NCBI GenBank assembly: GCA_946887155.1
Contig: CAMPKM010000102.1
Coordinates: 1-8,521 of the forward strand
DNA from: an uncultured Gemmatimonadota bacterium
Lineage (GTDB): Bacteria > Gemmatimonadota > Gemmatimonadetes > Gemmatimonadales > Gemmatimonadaceae
Direction: 5' to 3'
DNA length: 8,521 nt
This document shows positions 4,947-8,521 of this stretch, one piece after another. A program made the position numbers and the translations under genes. Position 1 is the first letter of the stretch; each line of letters opens with the position of its first letter. Under the pieces are notes generated by a model. That model did not search any database. It was not told where the DNA came from and saw only the letters and a program-made list of their open reading frames with translations.

Positions 4947-6413
4947 GTGACGGCGACGGCTGACGCCACGGCGCTCGGTGCCGGCGAAACCGCCGTTCAG
5001 GCGCACAGCGAAGCGCTCCGCAAGGATCTTTCGCTGAAAGACCTCGTCTTCGCGCAGATTCTCTTCATCGTCGGCCTGCAATGGGTCGGCGTCGCCGCGA
5101 AACAGGGGCCCGCGCATGTCATCTTCTGGCTCATTGCCGTCGCGCTCTTCTACGTCCCGTCGGCGGGCGTAGCCGTCTGGCTCAACCGGCTCATGCCGCT
5201 CGAGGGCGGGCTGTATCAATGGGCGAAGCTGGGCTTCAATGAGTTCATGGGGTTCATCGTCGCGTGGAACCTGTGGGTCTTCGCGATTTTGAACATGACC
5301 AACGTCGGACTGCAGTTCACGCAATACCTGGGTTACATCTTCGGGCCCGGCGTTGCCGGATTCATGGCGAACAACTGGGCCATCGGTTCGATGACGGCGA
5401 TCGTCGTGGGCGCGCTGGTCTGGCTCACGATCGTCGGCCTGCGCATCGGACGCTGGGTGCACACCGCCGGCGGTGTCCTGATCCTGCTCGTCTTCGCGAT
5501 GATCATCGCGCTGCCATGGCTGAACGTGGCCAGCGGCACGCTCGCCGAGTTCCATCCATTGCGTACTGCAACTCCGGTAGTCTCGCTGATGAGTCTCAAC
5601 CTGCTCGGCAAGATGGGTTTCGGCGCTTTTGCCGGCTTCGAGTACGTCGCCATTCACGCCGGGGAGTGCCGCAATCCCGTCCGCAGCATCACCCGGGCGA
5701 CCATCGTGGCCGCGCCGCTCATCGTCCTGATGTTCATTCTCGGCACGAGTTCGGTGCTTGGCATGATCCCGGTCGACGACATCGACCTCATTGCCCCGAT
5801 TCCTCAACTCCTGACTCGCGGCTTCGGTTCGTTAGGCAGCGTCGCCGCCGTCGCGCCCCTCCTGCTCAGCGCGATGCTCGCGATCCGCTTTGCGCAAGCC
5901 AGCGTCAACTTCGCCGGCAGTACCCGGCTTCCGATGGTCGCCGGCTGGGACAACCTGCTGCCGCCGTGGTTCACGCGCCTGAGCGCGAGGTACAGGACCC
6001 CGGTGAACTCCATCCTGTTCGTCGGCGCGACGACCTTCGTCATCAGCACGCTCGGACTGCTGGGGGTGGGCAAGCAGGAAGCCTTTCAGCTCCTCTGGAA
6101 TTCGGCGGGGATCTTCTACGGGCTCACATACCTCGCGATGTTCGCGGTGCCGCTCATCGGACTCCGCCGCGCCGGGGTTGCGGTCCCCGGCTGGGTCACG
6201 CTCTGTGCTCTGTCTGGATTTCTCATGACGCTCCTCTACGTCGGGCTCTCGGTGCTGCCCATCATCCCCGTCGGGAGCCGGACGATGTTCGCACTCAAGA
6301 TTACCGGCTTGATCATCGTGGCGAATCTCGTCGGCGTCGCACTCTACACTGCCGGATTGCGACGCCCCGTATCGCGGAGACCAGGAACCCGTGAAGACAA
6401 TGCCGCTGCCTGA
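4947..6413 (+). CDS. APC-superfamily amino acid/amine permease
   Basis: A 488-residue integral membrane transporter with about 12 hydrophobic segments, starting near residues 34, 57, 100, 118, 145, 172, 215, 253, 298, 354, 385 and 415, with a last one near 449; boundaries are approximate. Family hallmarks are the TM1 region (LFIVGLQWVGVAAKQGPAH), LEGGLYQWAK (85-94) after TM2, and GAFAGFEYVAIHAGECRNP (226-244), the TM6 binding segment and following loop. The hydrophilic N-terminal 30 residues are cytoplasmic. It probably imports an amino acid, amine or small amide by cation symport; the substrate is unknown. The start GTG at 4947 has no obvious Shine-Dalgarno, but no better in-frame start exists nearby. 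It lies between the amidase (85 bp upstream) and the kinase (27 bp downstream), which suggests an operon. Confidence 0.93.
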   Translation: MTATADATALGAGETAVQAHSEALRKDLSLKDLVFAQILFIVGLQWVGVAAKQGPAHVIFWLIAVALFYVPSAGVAVWLNRLMPLEGGLYQWAKLGFNEFMGFIVAWNLWVFAILNMTNVGLQFTQYLGYIFGPGVAGFMANNWAIGSMTAIVVGALVWLTIVGLRIGRWVHTAGGVLILLVFAMIIALPWLNVASGTLAEFHPLRTATPVVSLMSLNLLGKMGFGAFAGFEYVAIHAGECRNPVRSITRATIVAAPLIVLMFILGTSSVLGMIPVDDIDLIAPIPQLLTRGFGSLGSVAAVAPLLLSAMLAIRFAQASVNFAGSTRLPMVAGWDNLLPPWFTRLSARYRTPVNSILFVGATTFVISTLGLLGVGKQEAFQLLWNSAGIFYGLTYLAMFAVPLIGLRRAGVAVPGWVTLCALSGFLMTLLYVGLSVLPIIPVGSRTMFALKITGLIIVANLVGVALYTAGLRRPVSRRPGTREDNAAA

Positions 6414-6415
6414 AG

Positions 6416-6421
6416 TACACT
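6416..6421 (+). promoter_or_regulatory. Possible weak -10 box (TACACT) before the kinase gene
   Basis: TACACTGG lies in the 27-bp gap between the permease and kinase genes and resembles TATATTGG before the amidase in six of eight positions. A transcript from it would have a leader of about 12 nt. No good -35 is present, so the kinase may simply be read from the upstream promoter. Confidence 0.18.
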
Positions 6422-6440
6422 GGCCTGCATTCGGTCGATC

Positions 6441-8027
6441 ATGACCGGCATCGAACGCGCGCTCGACGGGCGTTACCGGATCGAACGCGAGCTGGGCCGC
6501 GGCGGCATGGGTGCCGTTTATCTCGCGCGCGACGTCAAGCTCGACCGTCTCGTCGCGCTGAAGGTCCTGCCGGAGGAATACGCGACGAACGCGTCACTGC
6601 GCGAGCGATTCCTGCGCGAGACACGCACCGCGGCCTCATTCTCGCACCCGAACATCGTTCCGGTGCACGCGGTCGAGGAACACGAGGGCGTGCTCGCGTT
6701 CGCGATGGGATTCGTCGAAGGTGAAAGCCTTGCCGAGCGGGTGAAGCGGCAGGGAGCGCTCGATGCCCGCACGGTGGCGAAGGTGCTGACCGACGTGGCC
6801 TACGCACTCGCGTACGCGCATGGTCGTGGCGTGGTCCATCGCGACATCAAGCCGGACAACATCATGATCGAGCGCGCGACCGGAAGGGCGCTGCTCATGG
6901 ACTTCGGCATCTCGCGCACGATCACGGCCTCGGTCGAGGCGGCGGGCCTGACGCGCGTGGGTGAAGTCGTCGGCACGCCCGAATTCATGAGTCCCGAGCA
7001 GGCGACGGGCGACCACGTCGACGGTCGCAGCGACCTGTACTCGCTGGGACTCGTTGCCCTTTTCGCGCTGATGGCGCGGCCAGTGATCACCGGAGACTCG
7101 ACGCAGCAGATCATCGTCAGGCAGTTGACCGAAGCGCTCCCGCCCACGCGTACGCTGCGGCCCGACACGCCGCCGGCCCTGGCCGAGGCGATCGATCGTT
7201 GTGTCATGAAGGATCCTGCCGCCCGCTTCGAGAGCGCCGAGTCGCTGGTGGAGGCGCTGGATCGCGCGCAGCTCTCGGCGCCCGAGATACCGCTGGCGAT
7301 CAGGCTGTTCGCGCAGGAAGCAGGCACGTTAGGCCTGGTGCTGGCGTTTTTCGTCATCATCACCTGGCTGATGGTCGCCAATACCACGGGCAATGATTTC
7401 GACGCCATGCTGCCGGCGGTCGTGCTGTTCGGTGTCGCCGTCACGCGGGTGATGCAGACGAACGCCGAAGCGAGGCGGCTGGCGATGGCCGGATTTTCGG
7501 TGCCCGACGTGCTGAAGGGCATGGCGGCGGTGGTGGACGAGCGTGAGGTGCTGCGCGCACAGTTGCGGCCGAACGTCGAGATCCAGCGCCGGCGAAGGCG
7601 CACCGTACTGTGGGCGATCGCGATGCTGGGGGCGAGCGTCGTCCTGTTCTATTTCGCGCTGGAAAGCCGCATCCAGCTCGGCCCCAATCGCTACCGGGTC
7701 GGCATTGGCGGGATGACGATGGTGCTCACGTCACTGATCCTGTTTGGCGTGAGCATGGTGCTGCTCATCCGCAGCCCATTCCGGATGCCGGTAAGCGAAC
7801 GAGCGTTCCGTCGCGTGTGGTTAGGCGGATTCGGGCGATGGTTCCTGCGCCGCGCGGCGCGGGGAGTTTCGCTGTCGGCCTCGGCGTCTACCGGTTCGAC
7901 GGGCGCGGCCGTGACGGTGTCCGGCGTCGCCATGCCGGCCAGTGGCAACGGTACGACACTGGCGGACCTCGACCAGCGCGTACGGGCACTCGAAGCCTGG
8001 CGTCGCACGCACTCGGGATCAGCCTGA
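6441..8027 (+). CDS. Membrane-anchored Ser/Thr protein kinase (Hanks type)
   Basis: A 528-residue kinase with an N-terminal catalytic domain (about 11-275). All key elements are present: glycine loop GRGGMGAV (19-26), Lys41 in VALKVLP, catalytic HRDIKPDN with Asp135 and Asn140, DFG with Asp154, and the activation-segment end GTPEFMSPEQ (179-188). The activation loop holds Ser158, Thr160, Thr162, Ser164 and Thr171 as possible autophosphorylation sites. Four hydrophobic segments follow (about 297-313, 322-337, 388-406 and 422-444), with short external loops. A Ser/Thr/Gly/Ala-rich linker (477-506) leads to a C-terminal coiled-coil-like helix, LADLDQRVRALEAWRR. There is no recognisable sensor domain. 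It acts at the inner membrane; targets are unknown. The ATG at 6441 places the family's usual lead-in (LDGRYRIERELG) near the start. Similar kinases are abundant in Gemmatimonadota and Acidobacteriota. Confidence 0.95.
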   Translation: MTGIERALDGRYRIERELGRGGMGAVYLARDVKLDRLVALKVLPEEYATNASLRERFLRETRTAASFSHPNIVPVHAVEEHEGVLAFAMGFVEGESLAERVKRQGALDARTVAKVLTDVAYALAYAHGRGVVHRDIKPDNIMIERATGRALLMDFGISRTITASVEAAGLTRVGEVVGTPEFMSPEQATGDHVDGRSDLYSLGLVALFALMARPVITGDSTQQIIVRQLTEALPPTRTLRPDTPPALAEAIDRCVMKDPAARFESAESLVEALDRAQLSAPEIPLAIRLFAQEAGTLGLVLAFFVIITWLMVANTTGNDFDAMLPAVVLFGVAVTRVMQTNAEARRLAMAGFSVPDVLKGMAAVVDEREVLRAQLRPNVEIQRRRRRTVLWAIAMLGASVVLFYFALESRIQLGPNRYRVGIGGMTMVLTSLILFGVSMVLLIRSPFRMPVSERAFRRVWLGGFGRWFLRRAARGVSLSASASTGSTGAAVTVSGVAMPASGNGTTLADLDQRVRALEAWRRTHSGSA

Positions 8028-8186
8028 CGAGTCAGGGCGACCGGGACTGAACAGGGATTTGGCCACTGAAACACCTTAACGCGGATTGCGCGAGAACAGG
8101 CGGATGGCGTCGGTCAGGATTCTACCGGTGTACCGCGGGGGGCTGGCGCGGCCTTGTATGTTTCAGGACCGCTCGCCCCCTTTGCG
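8028..8186. other. Intergenic region between kinase and carbinolamine dehydratase genes
   Basis: These 159 bp hold no gene. There is no clear Rho-independent terminator after the kinase. TGTATG at 8156-8161 (CCTTGTATGTT) loosely resembles the other candidate -10 boxes in the window and lies about 26 bp before the ATG at 8187. An in-frame TTG at 8154 could extend the next gene, but this is less likely. Confidence 0.4.
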
Positions 8187-8471
8187 ATGACCGCCAAACT
8201 CTCCGACATTGAAATCCAGCGCCAGCTGGGCACACTACCCGGCTGGACCCGCCGTGGAAGCGCGATCTTCCGAACGTTCGAATTCACGTCGTTCCCGGAA
8301 GGGATCGCGTTCGTGAGTCGGATCGCGGAGGTGGCCGAGCAGATGGATCACCACCCGGACATTGATATCCGGTACACGAAGATCACGTGTTCGCTATCGA
8401 CGCATTCCGCGGGCGGCATCACGGCGAAGGATTTCAAGCTGGCAGAGGCCATTGATGCGGCGGGGAAATAG
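8187..8471 (+). CDS. Pterin-4a-carbinolamine dehydratase (PCD/DCoH)
   Basis: A 94-residue enzyme (EC 4.2.1.96) that dehydrates 4a-hydroxytetrahydropterin during regeneration of the pterin cofactor used by aromatic amino acid hydroxylases. The active-site signature is present: EQMDHHPDIDIRYTKI (51-66), with His55, His56 and Pro57, and the third His (His73) in LSTHSAGGIT, followed by KDFKLAEAID. Trp20 in LPGW is the usual early conserved residue. Length is normal for the family. No phenylalanine hydroxylase lies in the window; such stand-alone copies are common. ATG at 8187 is chosen over the in-frame TTG at 8154 because homologues begin shortly before the LPGW motif. The stop TAG (8469-8471) shares its last G with the first GGGAATC unit of the flanking array. 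Confidence 0.93.
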   Translation: MTAKLSDIEIQRQLGTLPGWTRRGSAIFRTFEFTSFPEGIAFVSRIAEVAEQMDHHPDIDIRYTKITCSLSTHSAGGITAKDFKLAEAIDAAGK

Positions 8472-8521
8472 GGAATCGGGAATCGGGAATCGGGAATCGG
8501 GAATCGGGAATCGGGAATCGG
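8471..8521. repeat. GGGAATC heptamer array at the right edge (7 units, continues outside)
   Basis: Seven perfect GGGAATC units run from 8471 to 8519, and GG begins an eighth that is cut by the window edge. The first base is the last base of the dehydratase stop codon TAG. The unit is identical to that inside the radical SAM gene about 7.3 kb away and to the inverted pair at 1726-1744. True length and what lies beyond cannot be seen. Confidence 0.95.

Noticed and set aside
4866..5807. Long - strand open frame (313 codons) opposite the permease gene
   Set aside because: It is the antisense of conserved transmembrane coding sequence, giving an Asp/Glu/His/Arg-rich protein with no domain pattern.
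5264..6394. + strand open frame (376 codons) overlapping the permease in another frame
   Set aside because: Arg/His/Pro-rich out-of-frame reading of the permease, with no membrane pattern or motif.
6800..7603. - strand open frame (267 codons) opposite the kinase
   Set aside because: Ser/Ala/Arg-rich antisense reading of a well-supported kinase.

Overview
The window is GC-rich bacterial chromosome. The phylum cannot be proven from sequence alone. The Ser/Thr kinase (N-terminal kinase domain, membrane segments and a short C-terminal coiled coil), the frequent GTG starts with weak Shine-Dalgarno sites, and the family mix suggest Gemmatimonadota, with Acidobacteriota as the main alternative. Eight protein genes are supported. 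No rRNA, tRNA, CRISPR array, transposase or phage gene is visible, and no gene-free stretch exceeds 300 bases.

Layout, left to right. A short unassigned leader (1-220) precedes a 56-residue, two-helix membrane protein (221-391, +). Its 3' end runs into a heptanucleotide tandem array (386-455), which fills the gap to three genes read leftward. In transcription order from the right these are a two-domain universal stress protein (2416-3321, -), a small fusion of a YjdI-type [4Fe-4S] domain with a CDGSH-type iron-sulfur domain (1771-2376, -), and a SplB/Rv2578c/PA0069-like radical SAM protein (459-1685, -). A 178-bp divergent spacer separates them from a rightward run: an amidase-signature hydrolase (3500-4861), an APC-superfamily amino acid/amine permease (4947-6413), a membrane-anchored Ser/Thr kinase (6441-8027) and a pterin-4a-carbinolamine dehydratase (8187-8471). 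The window ends inside another heptamer array (8471-8521).

How the genes may work together is inference. The leftward group reads as a stress and iron-sulfur set. The amidase and permease could form a small uptake-and-hydrolysis pair for amides or amino acid derivatives, and the kinase follows 27 bp after the permease.

The most unusual signals are not genes. (1) Heptanucleotide repeats of a shared form, GATTGAC/GATTGGC and GATTCCC (reverse complement GGGAATC), occur at four places: between convergent genes, in frame inside the radical SAM gene, as an inverted pair between two genes, and at the right edge. Two arrays begin exactly at the stop codon of the preceding gene. (2) The 7-mer GTTAGGC occurs seven times, five of them as CGTTAGGC. 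In five cases it is read in frame as Leu(TTA)-Gly(GGC), although TTA is rare in these genes. (3) The CDGSH-type domain has Cys where the family's ligand His is expected.
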